Source of the DNA: Castanea sativa
Lineage: Eukaryota > Streptophyta > Magnoliopsida > Fagales > Fagaceae
Direction of reading: 5' to 3'
Assembly (NCBI RefSeq): GCF_040712315.1
Contig: NC_134013.1
Location: forward strand, 41,516,001 to 41,580,000
DNA: 64,000 nucleotides
Every line of letters begins with the position of its first letter. The stretch's first letter is position 1. The translations under genes and the position numbers were made by a program. The notes beneath the pieces were generated by a model, which worked only from the letters and a program-made list of their open reading frames with translations, did no database searches and had not been told where the DNA came from. Below, one piece after another: positions 11,332 through 23,438 of the stretch.

Positions 11332-13579
11332 GGTATGATTAATCCAACTAGAGGAATTAGGCAAGGGGATCTCCTTTCCCCCTTCCTTTTCTTATTATGT
11401 ATGGAGGGGTTGCACGGATTAATTAAAAAATATGCAAGAAATAAGAAGGACAATGGTTTTTCTCTTTGTAAGAGAGGCCCCAAATTATCCCTTTTTTTTT
11501 TCTTTTTTTTTGTAGATGATAACCTTCTCTTTTGCAGGGATAATTTACAAGAATGTGGTAATGTGCTCAAACTTCTCTCAGAGTATGGAGCTGTCTCTCG
11601 TCAAAAAACTAATAGAGAAAAGATAGCTCTTTTCTTTAGCAACTCCACAAATGTTGATGCTAGGCAAGAAATGAAGAGGATTTTGGGGGTTCATGAAATA
11701 AAATTCTATGAGATGTATTTGGGGCTTCCAGATTTGGTTGGTAGGGGTAAAAAAGCAAGCTTTAGCTGCATCAAAGAAAGGGTATGGAGGAAGTTGCAAG
11801 GGTGGAAAGGTAAATTGTTGTCTTAAACAAGAAGAGATGTTTTAATCAAAGCTGTTGTCCAAGCCATACCAAAATATGCCATGGGTTTCTTCAAACTTCC
11901 ATTGGGGCTATGTCATGACATTAAGGCAATGATCAAAAAATTCTTTTGGAGGCATCGAGGTTATAAGAGAAAGATCCATTGGATTAAGTGCTTAGAATTG
12001 ACTAAATCTAAGTTGGTTGGGGGATGGGTTTTAGAGATCTTACCTTGTTTAATGATTCTCTTCTTGCCAAACAAGCCTGGCAACTCATGCATAGAACAGA
12101 TACTCTCTTCTACAAGATCTTCAAGGCTTGGTTTTTCCCTCAGTGTTCATTTATGGAAGCTAAAGATTTGGCGTCGGGTCATATGCTTGGAAAAGTATAC
12201 TTAAAGGAAGAGAAGTTATCGAAAGGGGTTCATGCTTTCAGGTTAGCAATGGTAAGAAGATCAGAATCTGGCAGTACCATTGGCTCCCCATTAAACATCT
12301 AACCTTGGTTACTTCCCCTATTATTGGGCCCATAGAGTATGCAGCAGTTGATTTTTTAATTGATGAAAATGCAAGACATTGGAATGCTGAGATTATGGAC
12401 GGGATTTTCATCCCTGAAGAAGCTGAGTTAATTATCAAAAAATTTCCCCTAGCCCGAATTGCAACTGAGGATAAAAGCTGTTTTGGCCGCTCTTTGCAGA
12501 TGAACATTACAACTGCAAGTTAGGTTATCAATTTTTAAAAGAAGAGGAAACAGACAATGCCGTGGAGGCACCACCAGTTTTTGACAAGCATCTTTGGAAA
12601 GGAATTTGGTCTATGGAGGTTCCAAATAAGTATAAAAACTTGATTTAGAGGGCTTGCAAAAACTCCCTTCCCACAAAAAAAGAAATACAGTCCGAAGACC
12701 CATCATCACAGACCCAATCTGTGATCGTTGTACAGCTAATATGGAGGATTCTCTCCATGCTCTTTGGAGTTGTACTAGGCTGGATGAAGTATGGGGAGAT
12801 GTGGAATTATGGGGATTTCGCTCAAGAGAAAACTTTTCAGATTTTAAAGGTCTGGTCATGTGAATCTTGAAAAATTGTAAGAGCTCTGAACTTATTACTA
12901 TCCAAGCTTGGTCGATATGGAACCAAAAGAACCAAATTCGCCTTAACCAAGTCTGCTATCCCACGCATATATGAATCAGCTAGCCAAAGATCGCTTGGAG
13001 GAATATAAGGCAGTTAATCCAGTGCCAAGTACACGTAGACCACAACAGAGAACTAGATGGGCTTCACCACCAACAGATGTTTACAAAAATAATTATGATG
13101 GATTAGTTTTTTTCGAAGCCAACAAATCTGGTATTGGTGTGGTGATCCGGAACAGCTCTGGACAAGTGATTGCAGCTTTAGTACAGTAGCTAAATCAAGC
13201 TTACCAAGCAGCTGAGGTTGAAGCTATGGCGGCATGTAGAGCTTTGGAGTTTGGTATCGAGATTGTTATTGATAAAGCGAAAGTGGAGGGGCTTTCAAAT
13301 ATACTGGTGAAGGCTTAGGGGAATTTGGATAAAGGGCTGTCTTCCTATGGCCTTTTGATCAATGATGCTGCTTTGTTTTCAAGTTTGTTTTTAGAATTGT
13401 CTTACTCTCATACAATGAGATAGCAATAGAGTTGCTCATAGTTTAACTAAACCAGCTATAACCATGTCTGGGTGTACTTTGTGAATGGAAGATGTTCAGC
13501 CCCACACCTTACCTTTCGTTTAGGCTAATGTAGCCGACCTTTCATAATAAAACGGATGTTTTCTTTCTAAAAAAAAAAA
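11332..13579 (+). pseudogene. LINE (L1-type) RT/zinc-finger/RNase H remnant
   Basis: The 5' end starts inside a reverse transcriptase: RGIRQGDLLSPFLFLL, then FFVDDNLLFCRD, the catalytic DD of the palm. It continues to a thumb-like region ending near 11826 and, through several frames, to a knuckle-like CDRCTANMEDSLHALWSC at about 12720-12775. An RNase H domain of the plant LINE type opens with NNYDGLVFFEANKSGIG near 13090 and continues with EVEAMAACRALEFG. A polyadenylation signal (13546-13551) and an A-tail (13569-13579) mark the 3' end. Multiple frameshifts and stops make it non-functional. The 5' half, including endonuclease and ORF1, is missing because the gypsy LTR A2 abuts it. Confidence 0.85.
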
Positions 13580-13751
13580 GTCATTTACTAATAAGATCTT
13601 GTCAAAATTAGTAAAAAAAAATTTGCCGACCAAAAAGATGGCATTTTTTTACAAGGTTTACCTTAACCCCTTCTCAAAAAAAAGGAAAAAAAGAAAAGGT
13701 ATTATATTTAACAGTATAAAAATGCTAGGTTCTAAATACTGTGTATGCATC

Positions 13752-13771
13752 AAATAATAATAATAATAATA

Positions 13772-13801
<30 letters not shown>
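13752..13801. repeat. Palindromic (AAT)n(ATT)n microsatellite
   Basis: A run of AAT repeats switches to ATT repeats, making one self-complementary tract of about 48 bp. A larger tract of the same design is at 24892-24998. Confidence 0.9.
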
Positions 13802-13802
<1 letters not shown>

Positions 13803-13810
13803 GTCACTAA

Positions 13811-13925
13811 CCCGTGCGATGCACGGGATAGTTAAATAAACATTTAATTAATCAACCTCACATTAAAAGAAAAAAGCTAGTTAAATAAATATTTAGTTAA
13901 TCAACCTCACATTGAAAGAAAAAAC
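13811..13925 (+). repeat. CG-rich hairpin followed by a 48-bp tandem duplication
   Basis: CCCGTGC-GAT-GCACGGG at 13811-13827 is a perfect 7-bp-arm hairpin. Two near-identical units follow, at 13830-13877 and 13879-13925, sharing AGTTAAATAAA and TTAATCAACCTCACATT. Such a hairpin next to an ATT tract looks like the end of a small non-autonomous element, but no partner end or target duplication was found. Confidence 0.6.
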
Positions 13926-14991
13926 TAAAAGAATCAAGGAAAGGCTGATTTGCCCACCAAGAAAAAGCTAAAAAGGAAACAGGGGAAAAAAAAAGACATT
14001 GAAAAAGAAAGAAAGAAAAAACTATTTTTTTTTTAGAAAATAATGTTGAAAACTAAAGCAACATTAAGGTAATGGGAAATCTATTTGCAAAGGATTGCAA
14101 CCTTTGTATGTTTACTTGGCTCAAGATCAAAATGCAAATTCAATTTTGAAAAAATGAAAACACATGTCATATTAATTGTAAATCAATCTCACTACATAAA
14201 TTCACTTTTCGCTCTAAGGTATTTTGTAGATCAAATACTGTCAAAAGAATTCCAATAAACACTATTGCCACATCTATATTTGTTGTAGGCATTTAATTTA
14301 CAGAGAAGCCAATAGCAACCGCAATAGTTATCATGGTTGCTCAATGCTATGACAATCTAGTTCCAAACATTCTCCTTCTAGAATCTCATCTCTTTTCTTT
14401 AAACCTGCACATCAAGCTTTGTGAACATGCATCCCCCTCATCTTCATGAAAGAACAAAAGAAAATGAAGTTGATAGCTTTACATTTATTGGTTGCTTTGC
14501 AAAGGAACACCACTCCTTCAACTGATGACATAAGTGTAGCCTATACATAATAATCACCAAAGGCAATGGTGAAATTGACCAAAACATCAATTACAAATCT
14601 GAAAATAACATGCATACATATACCATATAAGAGTTTAATACTCACTGATAATTAACCACAAAACCGCATTAAAAAAAAAAAAAAAAACAACAACAACAAC
14701 AACAAAATATGCTTTACAAATTAATTCCAAGTGCATGTTCTTCCCAAATGATCTCTTAGGCAACCCCTTTTATGTTGACCATAGACTAACCCAATTTCCT
14801 AAATCAAAACCAATCCACCACAACAACAAAACCTAAGTCATATTTAAAATCCAAAATTTCAAAAGGGAAAACAAAAACCTTACCAATGGAAGTATATAGA
14901 GGGTTGTATATAGAAATGGACCCAAATTAGGGTTTCAACCGCTATAAAACCAATTCTAATTCAAAACCAAATCTACCACAATTCTATACAA
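13926..14991. other. AT-rich non-coding stretch, no gene seen
   Basis: The stretch holds simple A-rich and CAA runs (14668-14706) and no frame with recognisable similarity. TGCTT at 14992-14996 at its right edge may be the target-site duplication of the copia-1 element. Confidence 0.5.
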
Positions 14992-14996
14992 TGCTT

Positions 14997-15319
14997 TGAA
15001 GGAAATATGCATGTTTGTATCACATACAAAACATACGCAGTGAAAATTTAACGGATCTACTTCATACACAATCAATAACATGCACTATGCAAGTTTCAGA
15101 ATTTAAGAACAAGAGAGTGTACCTTAGAGCGGTGAATTTCAAAACCAAAGATCAAAAGCACTTGGGAGCACTTTCAATCTTCACTCCAATTCCACTAATG
15201 CCCAAGATGTGTAGTCTCTCAATCAGTTCCAAAAGGGAGAATGTCAAAGTGTCTAACACCCTTGCTCCACTTTGCAATAGTGTTCTTTCAATTCTCTCTA
15301 CAGAAAATTCTGTATGTTT
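14997..15319 (-). repeat. Partial extra copy of the copia-1 LTR
   Basis: This is the terminal 323 bp of a family C LTR (TGAAGGAAATATGCATG onward in + strand reading), ending at CTGTATGTTT and directly abutting a full 3' LTR that starts again with TGAAGGAAATATGGATG. It has diverged more than the 3' LTR, for example in the ACATACAAAACATACG segment. It could come from unequal recombination between LTRs, or be an older LTR into which copia-1 inserted with later loss of the far half. Confidence 0.75.
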
Positions 15320-16711
15320 TGAAGGAAATATGGATGTGCGCAGCGGAAAAACAACGGATCTACTTCATTCATAAAAGTTAACATGTACTATGTAAGTTCC
15401 AGAATTTGAGAACAAGAAAGTGTACATTGGAGCGGTGAATTTCAAAACCAAAGATCAGAAGCACTTCGGAACACTTTCAATCTTCACTCCAATTCTACTA
15501 ACACCTAAGATGTGTGGTCTCTCAATTAGTTCCAAAGGGAGAATGTCAAAGTGTATAACACTTCTTACACCACTTCGCAATAGTGTTCTTAAAAAATTCT
15601 CTACAGAAAATTTTGTATGTTTCTCCCTTTGTGTCTAACCGATTATCTAATTGGACTAGCCTTTTGGGCCTTTCCAATTGGGCTTAAGTGAGTGGCTTGG
15701 AGTGGGACCAAAAGGGACCAATAAGACACTAGCTCCAATAGGCCTTGGGCTTTTTTGTCAATTCTTGACAAGTCCAAAGTTACCATTAACTATATTTAAT
15801 GCCACTATATAAATATAGTTGCACTCTAAGCTTTATTTATAAATTATATCCCAAGACTTTATTGTACATGCAACTCATTCATAAAATATTTGTAGTAACA
15901 CAAAGTCATGAATGTAGACTGTCACTTTGTAAATTACTACATCTTATCCTTGAGTACCCGGTTTAATCCTTTAAGTTATTCATCATATATTTATGAAATC
16001 CAATTTCATAAATATATACTCTAGTAACTATTTACTAAAGTAGTTAGGCCTAATATTTTGAATAACAAACCCATTAAACTTATCTCAAGAGAATATTTTG
16101 TATCTCCGTTAAGAAATTATGAATTTTATCTTGAGAATATATGTTCTATCAACATTAAATGTGGTTGTCCAACATACTGAGGTTTTGACCGTATAGATCT
16201 CACTCCTAATATATCAAAGTAACCTACACCTCATGATCAAGTCCATTATTCTCTCAGGATTAAGAGTTCATGCAAATATAAGTCGTGAATTTATTATTCA
16301 CTTGACAGCCGTTAGGACAATAATAAATCTCACACCAGTCCAGTTCAATATGTTTTAACTCTTAAAACATATCAACATATCAACTAGAAATCTCCATTTC
16401 CATGATCAAGACAAATCATCTTAGTTGATATGTTATAGTCTTCGCAAATGAAATACCCAATTTCATCACCGACTATGAACTAAAATTCTGAGTTTACAAA
16501 GAACTTGTGATTTATATCTTCTGTGACTTTTCACATAAATCACTTACTATTCATCTCATGGACTATATGATAATGTCCCAATATTCATGTTACCATTATT
16601 TTAGATAAAATAAAACAACTTTATTAATCACAACATTAAGTCATACATAATGTCATACATAATAACATACATAGCATCATACAATTGGATTTAAGGGCAT
16701 TAATCCTAACA
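15320..16711 (-). mobile_element. Copia-1 3' LTR (family C)
   Basis: On the minus strand it runs TGTTAGGATTAATGCCC to CCTTCA, about 1.39 kb. It matches the 5' LTR at 23439-24671 along its length. The 5' LTR lacks about 130 bp present here near 16495-16625. It contains two hairpins, with arms 15788-15798/15810-15820 and 15985-15999/16003-16017, that recur in all family C copies. Confidence 0.9.
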
Positions 16712-16726
16712 ATTTTTCACTTGCCC
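16712..16726 (-). promoter_or_regulatory. Polypurine tract of copia-1
   Basis: On the minus strand GGGCAAGTGAAAAAT directly precedes the LTR start TGTTAGG. The GGGCAAGTG-plus-purine form and position are typical for the plus-strand primer of plant copia elements. Confidence 0.7.
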
Positions 16727-19214
16727 TAAAGACTATTGTGCACTAATCTAACTCCCATCTCCTCCAAATATGACTCGAAAGTCTTTTGGGGCAAGGCTTT
16801 GATAAAGGGATTCGCTAGATTCTTTGCACCATCAATCTTTGCTACAACCACATCTCCACGAGCAACAATGTCTCGAATGATGTGATACTTCCTCGCAATG
16901 TGCTTTCCTTTCTTGTGATTCCTTGGATCTTTGGATTGTGCAACTGCTCCACTATTGTCGCAGAACAATGTAATAGGAACTTGATCAATTCTCACAACAC
17001 CAAGATCAAAAAGGAATTTCTTGAGCCAAACAGCCTCCTTTGCTACCTCAAAAGCAGCAACATATTCGGCTTCCATGGTGGAGTCGGCAATACAAGATTG
17101 CTTAACACTCCTCTAACTTATGGCTCCACCTCCCAAGGTGAAAACACATCCCGACGTGGATTTTCTGAAATCTAGATCGGACTGAAAATCTAAATCTGTA
17201 TAGCCAATGGGAATCAAATCCTCACAACGGTAAACAAGCATATAATCTCTCGTTCTCCGTAGATACTTGAGAATATGCTTTACAGCTTGCCAATGTTTTG
17301 GTCCTAGATTTGATTGATATCGGCTGACCATGTCAACTGAATAACAAATGTCCGGTCTAGTGCAAAGCATGGCATACATGAGACTTCCTACAGTAGAAGC
17401 ATAGGGAACTTGTCTCATCATATTTTCTTCTTCTTGACTCTTAGGCCTTTGGTCATCAGACAGAGGAACTCCATGTCTAAAATGAAGTAATCCTTTCTTG
17501 GAGTTTTGCATGCTAAACCATTCTAGAATCTTATCAATATATCCAGTTTGTGACAAGCCTAACATCTTATTCTTTCAATCTCGCCAAAGCTTGATTCCTA
17601 GAATATAGTTAGCTTCGCCCAAGTCCTTCATATCAAATTGGCTTGACAACCAAACTTTAACCGATGACATTACTCCTACATCATTTCCAATGAGTAGGAT
17701 GTCATCAACATAAAGCACTAGGAACATTACTATTTTATCTTGATGTCTTTTGTATACACATGGTTCATCAAGATTTTGTTCAAAACCAAATGATTTGATT
17801 GTCTGATCAAGTCTAATGTTCCATGACCTAAATGCTTGTTTAAGTCCATAAATGGACCTTTTCAACTTGCATACCATATGCTCTTGGTTCTTTGCTATGA
17901 AACCTTCTGGTTTCATCATGTAGATTTCTTCTTCAAGATTGCCATTAAGAAATGCAGTCTTGACATCCATTTGCCAAATCTCATAATCATAATGAGCAGT
18001 AATAGATAAGAGAATTCTGATAGATTTAAGCATGGCAACTGGCAAAAAAGTTACATCATAGTCAATGCCTTCTTTTTGTGTATACCCTTTCGCCACTAGT
18101 CTTGCTTTAAAGGTTTGAACCTTTCCATCTATCCCTCTCTTCCTCTTGTAAATCCATTTGCAACCAATAGGTTTAATGCTGTTAGGAGCCTCTACAAGAT
18201 CCCAAACTTGATTGGAATACATCGAATCTAATTCAGATTTCATAGCTTGGACCCAATGATGTGCATCTATATCAATTATTGCTTCATCATAAGTGTAGAG
18301 ATCCGATTCAGCCTCTTCAGAGATAGCTTCATAAGTTTCTCCCAAACCTATGAATCTCACAGAGGCCGAACAATTCTCCCACTACGACGAGGCACCTGTG
18401 TACTAGACATCTCATGAGTAGTATCTTGTGGTGTATCCAATACATCCACATCATCCCTAGTTTCATCCATTGGTTGTTTAGCTACAGGTTCACTCATTTC
18501 AGCCAAGACAACTCTACTTCTAGGAGTAAAATTATTCATGTAGTCATTTTCCAAGAATTTGGCATTTGTGCCAACACTTTATTATCCTTATGACTATAGA
18601 CTAAACCTCCAACTTCCTTTTGGATACCCTACAAAGAAAACCACTTCTGTTTTAGCCTGTAACTTGTCAGACTTTCCTTTTAACACATGTGCCGGACAAC
18701 CCCAAATATGGAGATGTCTCATACTAGGCTTACGCCCATTCCACAACTCCACAGGTGTTTTAGGAACAGACTTCGAAGGTACTAAATTCAGAAGATACAT
18801 TGCAGTACTTAAAGCATATCCCCAAAAGGCAATTGGTAGAGTTGAATAACTCATCATGGATCTAACCATATCTAAAAGAGTCTTATTCCTTCTTTCTGCT
18901 ACACCATTTTGTTGTGGAGTTTCAGGTGCAGTCAACTGGGATATAATCCCATTTTTAGTCAAGTAATCCTTGAAGTTTCCAAGAAGGTATTCGCCACCTT
19001 GATCAGATCAAATGGCTTTTATGCGTTTACCCAATTGATTCTCAACTTCAGCCCTAAACTCTTTGAACTTGTCAAAAGCTTCGAACTTCTGTTTCATTAG
19101 GTACATATAACCAAATCTAGAGTAATTATCAGTGAAGGTGATGAAATACTCATAACCACCTCTTGCTTGGATTGACATAGGACCACATACATCTGAATGT
19201 ACTAGTTCTAGCAA
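16726..19214 (-). pseudogene. Copia-1 pol: integrase, reverse transcriptase, RNase H
   Basis: Integrase begins near 19214 with LVHSDVCGP (first catalytic Asp), then SDQGGEY near 18990 (second Asp) and [11 protein letters not shown] (Glu). The RT part (17575-18360) has the copia signatures HHWVQAMKSELDSM, WQMDVKTAFLNG, SIYGLKQAFRSW and the catalytic LYVDDILL. The RNase H part has the STSGCVF segment, MEAEYVAA and FCDNSGAV, and ends just before the PPT. Lesions are few: an in-frame stop before SDQGGEY, a one-base frameshift near 18360, a TGA at 17575 after IKLWRD and a TAG at 17113. Reading across them the frame continues, so the copy is comparatively young. Confidence 0.9.
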
Positions 19215-19227
19215 ATCTTAAGCTCTT

Positions 19228-20013
19228 CTACCTTTTTGCATTAAAATGTCGTTTGGTCATTTTACCTTCTAAACAAGATTCACAAATAGAAAATTCATCA
19301 AAGTCCATAGGCTGTAAAAGTCCATCTTTGATTAGTCTTTGAATCCTATTTGAATTAATATGACCCAAACGCAAGTGCCAAAGATATGTTTCACTAGTAG
19401 AAGGAAACTTTCTCTTTAGTGATTTTACATGAGAATTATTATCTAATTTAGAATTGTATAATTCATGCTTATCATGAGTTAAAATATAAAGACCATCCAC
19501 AATATTGCCAAAACAAATAAACATTTTATCCTTCTTTATTACAACATTATCTTTCAGGATAATACAATACTCATGTTTACCTAAATAAGTTGCAGAAATT
19601 AAATTCCTACAAACATTAAGTACAAACAGACAGTTTTCCAATATTAAAACCCTAGAACTGAAACACATATTAAGCACTCCAACAGATACAACTGGAACTC
19701 TACTCACATCTGCTAAGGTAAGAAACAATTCTCCTTCATTCAGCTTTCTGGTCTCCTGACACCCCTGCAAAGAATTGCAAATATGATTAGTACAACCTGA
19801 ATCCACATACCAGGAATTCGTGGGATTCTGTACCAAACATATTTCAAGAAGAAAAGAACTTTTCATACCCTTGTTCTTGGCATCTTTAAACTTTGGACAA
19901 TTTCTTTTCCAATGTCCTTTCTCACCATAATGGAAACACTTTCCTTTGAGCTTCTTTCCTTTGTCAGCAACCCTTAACGCAATTTGTTTACCCTCTTGCT
20001 TAGTGAAGTCCTT

Positions 20014-20045
<32 letters not shown>

Positions 20046-20704
20046 CCTTGCCTTTCGACTTAGGTTGAGAAGTAGAAGCTTCACCAACATTAGCTTTAAC
20101 ACTAGAAGTACCAAAGATGCCTTCCACCGCTACCAACTCATTCATTAATTTAGACAATGAATAAACCTTTTTGTTCATATTATAATTCAGTCTGAATATC
20201 TTGAATGATTCCGGTAGTGACTGGAGTATCATATCCACTTGAGATTCTCTATCAATGTCGGCACCTAAAACCTCTAATGTATTCAGATTAGAGATCATTG
20301 TAAGACAATGCTCCCTAACTAAAGTACCTTCAGCCATTTTGGTATTATAAATTTGCCTCATGGTTTCTTGTCTTATTGAACGGCCTTGCTCACCAAACAT
20401 CTCCTTCAGACAATGCATTATGTCCGAAGCTCCTACATCTTGCATTTGATGCTGTAGAATATTTGAGATGGATGCTAGGATTATAGCACTTGGCCATTTC
20501 ATTAGATTTCTGCCAACGATCATATCGCTGTTTTTCCTCAAGAGGAGCATCTAATGAAAGAAAGCTAGGACATGGCTGAGTAAGCACATATTTGTGCTCT
20601 TCAGCTATTAAAACAATGTCTAAATTTCTTTTCTAGTCAACATAGTTGGATCCAGTCAGTTTGTTTTGATTAAGAATAGAAACAAGTGGGCTAAATGATG
20701 CCAT
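19228..20704 (-). pseudogene. Copia-1 gag, zinc knuckle, protease, pre-integrase
   Basis: An ATG at 20704 opens MASFSPLVSILNQNKLTG, a typical copia gag start. A TAG interrupts the usual NY..W segment and a frameshift follows near 20500. From 20550 the frame is open for 440 codons: UBN2-type gag helices, a lysine homopolymer encoded by an AAG run (plus-strand TTC repeat, about 20010-20043), a zinc knuckle CFHYGEKGHWKRNC whose second Cys is Tyr, the protease motif WYVDSGCTNHIC (DSG active site) and a GAG-pre-integrase LWHLRLGHINSNRIQ. The knuckle change probably weakens RNA binding. A stop and frameshift separate it from integrase at 19215-19230. Confidence 0.9.
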
Positions 20705-21412
20705 ATTCAAATCTAAAAATAATAAACATGAATATAATAAGTAAACTGGACATTATCAATTTAGCATATAAACATATAGTATGGAACCTTAATAAAACCA
20801 TAACATAATATATGCAACGACAACCCAATCACATTTTTAATATTCCTCAGCATAGAGTGAACATTAAATACTATGATTGATTGAGAATTATTCTCATTAT
20901 TAGTGCTATCATAATAACTTTTATCAAACACTAATAATATGCCGTTTTTCCTTTAGCCTCTAAGTAACAATAGTAAGAACTCAGCATAGAGGATACTATA
21001 ATACTTAGTCTAGTGTATACTATTGTCTAGAATCATGTGTAGCCACATTTCATCCCTTTAATAGGCTAATTTTGTAGTACCATGATACAAACACCCTCCG
21101 CATGGAATGCAAAGCTCGAACCTAAGACAAGGCATTTAATCAAACCACTATAAACCAAGAAATTCAATCTTGTAGGACCATGAAATAAATACTCTCCGCA
21201 TGGAATGCTAAGCTCAAGGCAAAGACAAAGTATATATTTCACACTACTATGAACCAATAATGGAGGCCGTGAGATCCAACCCCTGTATCTCTCTCCCACT
21301 AGATGTTTTAAGATGAAGGTTTTTTAATTTAAAACATGCATAAACTAATTACACATTACCTTGCTCTTTATATATGTAAAAACACTTAGGAAAAATTATG
21401 AATCCACAGTCC
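20705..21412 (-). other. Copia-1 leader, gag-proximal part
   Basis: This is non-coding leader between gag and the primer-binding site. It includes two imperfect direct copies of a roughly 100-bp segment, about 21075-21160 and 21178-21255. Both contain CTCCGCATGGAATGC, CTAAG or CTCAAG, and an ACTATRAACCAA motif. Apart from this duplication I see nothing. Confidence 0.55.
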
Positions 21413-21520
21413 TCGATCGATCGAGAAAATTCCTAGTTGCTCAATCGATCCTTGACAGATTCTCGATCAATAGAGAAAAAGCTCTACGAAGCTCGATCGA
21501 TCGAGAAGTCTTCTGTCAGC
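21413..21520 (-). repeat. TCGATCGA-rich cluster in the copia-1 leader (first half)
   Basis: Dense self-complementary motifs occur: TCGATCGATCGAGA, CAATCGATCC, TTCTCGATCAATAGAGAA and CTCGATCGATCGAGAAG. The cluster is split by the solo gypsy LTR and resumes at 23035-23117 (CTCGATCGCTCCTCGACAG and following). CG-containing palindromes are striking in such AT-rich surroundings. Function unknown; folding of the leader or packaging are only guesses. Confidence 0.7.
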
Positions 21521-23034
21521 TGATGTGCATTGATAATAGCTTAATTTTGCATATTTATATCATTATTAAAAATCATTATCATACATATTTTGAGGTAATT
21601 CATGCATTTTATATTTGGTTTTGGAAAAATGGTGAATAATCAATTTTGTGCTTAAGTGAATCTTATTGCGTGAATTTATCTTTTGTAGGAGAATGGAATT
21701 AGTTAAGTGGATTTGTGCAAAGAAGAAAGCTAATGGACTTTACTTTTACAAGGGCAATGATGAAGTTAAAGAAGACCAACCCAATTAAATTTAAATCCAA
21801 TTGGAGCAGGGAATCAAAGGAAATTTGCATCAAATCCAAGTTCAATTCGGATTAGGATTCCAGCCTGCACATCAGTTAGTATTTTTGGCATAATTTTCGG
21901 CTCAGATGTCCAATTGAGAGGATTCCAGTTAGGCTGGAAAGATAACTTAAAGGGCTACAATTTTGTAGTTTACCAAAAGTCCGAATTCTGACGTTAAATG
22001 GGCCAAAATTATCAGTTAAGTGAAGCCTAAAAATCTGGAATTTTCCCCAAACGGGAATTCAACTTGTAATAGGATTCCTTGACCTATTTAAAGGCTCTTT
22101 AGGGCAAAATTCAAGGGAGGCCAATGCTAGGGCTAGGGGCTGAACATAGAGAGTGTGGCTACTTCTTTGGTTTTCTTCCATGACAGTTAGTTTTATTTTA
22201 TTTGTCTAGTTTAATGTTTAGTATTTTATTCTTGTGTTTTATTTTAATTACTATGAGTAGCTAAATTTATAATTAGGGTTGAGGATGAAACCTTGTTAAG
22301 GATTATTAGTAATACTTATGTGATTTAATTTTTCCCACAATAGTTATTCTTTAATGATTTAAATTGTTCTTGCTTCATATCAATTGACTAAGATGAGATT
22401 CTAGATATGAGTTCAATCATGTTTTTCTCATGATTTAGGATTTGTCTTAATTAATTGAATGCTTGGTTTAATAATTCTTGATTATAAAATTGGATATCGC
22501 TTGTGATTTATCTGTCAATGGATACAATTTATGATTTGATTTTTAGAATTGGATATATCTTGTGATTTGTTTGGCTATAGATACAATTGATGATTTGATT
22601 TTATACTTAAGAAGCAAAGAAGAACATGCTTTTGATTTTTAAAATAAGAATTTTAATGAAAATATTTTTTATGATAGCAAGATTGATTTCTAGATTATCA
22701 TGTAGTAGTTGGGAAAAATTAATGATCATAAATATATGCTGATATGACTTACAAGGAGGATTCCAAAACCTTAATTCCTTTCCCTTGATTGTTTACATCT
22801 TTTTATTGTTTTATATCTTTTGCTTAGTTTAACTATTTTCTTAACTTTATTATTTGCTTAGTTTATTTACTTTCAAAATAACCAATTTTTATTAAACTAG
22901 ATTAGGATTAATTTTGTTAAGATTTAATTAATTTTCCTACATTCATTCAAGTCCTTGTGGGTTCGACCTCGTTCTTGTCAAACTATACTTCGGTACGGTT
23001 CGTACACTTGCGAGTATTTTAAAATTTCACAACA
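21521..23034 (+). mobile_element. Solo gypsy-type LTR in the copia-1 leader
   Basis: A 1514-bp segment runs TGATGTGCATTG to ATTTCACAACA and is flanked by perfect TCAGC duplications (21516-21520 and 23035-23039). Ends beginning TGATG and finishing with GTACACTTGCG..TTCACAACA resemble Athila/Tekay-type gypsy LTRs. No internal region is present, so the copy is a solo LTR left by LTR-LTR recombination. It splits the TCGATCGA cluster and explains the unusually long gap between the copia-1 PBS and gag. Confidence 0.85.
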
Positions 23035-23424
23035 TCAGCTCGATCGCTCCTCGACAGATTCTCGATTAATCGAGAATCAATTGCACGAAGCTTGATCGAT
23101 GCTCGATCGATTGAGCGTCGCGAATTTCGAATTTTTCGGAATTTCCAAAAAACAGCTTTTCAACGTTTTCATGAACAAAACAACCATTATATGATCATAA
23201 TGAATAGAAATTGATATCAAAACTGAATTTCATTGATGCTATAGCCTTAAAGTTCAGTTTAACATACTTAAACTAAAAATTAAACGACATCACATCATCA
23301 AAATCAGTTTTTTTATCAAACAATAATTTCAACGACCATGTAGAAAACTATTTTCTAACAACATGAAACTATTGCCAATAATTCCAAAACTCTAAACATG
23401 TTAAACAGATATGAAATGAAGACC
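23035..23424 (-). other. Copia-1 leader, PBS-proximal part
   Basis: The second half of the TCGATCGA cluster (23040-23117) is followed by AT-rich leader up to the PBS. No coding potential. Confidence 0.55.
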
Positions 23425-23436
23425 GCTCTGATACCA
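23425..23436 (-). promoter_or_regulatory. Methionine-tRNA primer-binding site of copia-1
   Basis: TGGTATCAGAGC on the minus strand, two bases after the 5' LTR end, is complementary to the 3' end of plant initiator tRNA-Met, the usual primer for Ty1/copia. Confidence 0.9.
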
Positions 23437-23438
23437 TT

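Noticed and set aside
15015..15638. Two similar frames of 119 and 72 codons, repeated elsewhere as short frames in LTRs
   Set aside because: They lie in family C LTR ends. The repeated frame is due to the repeated LTR DNA, and other copies carry stops.
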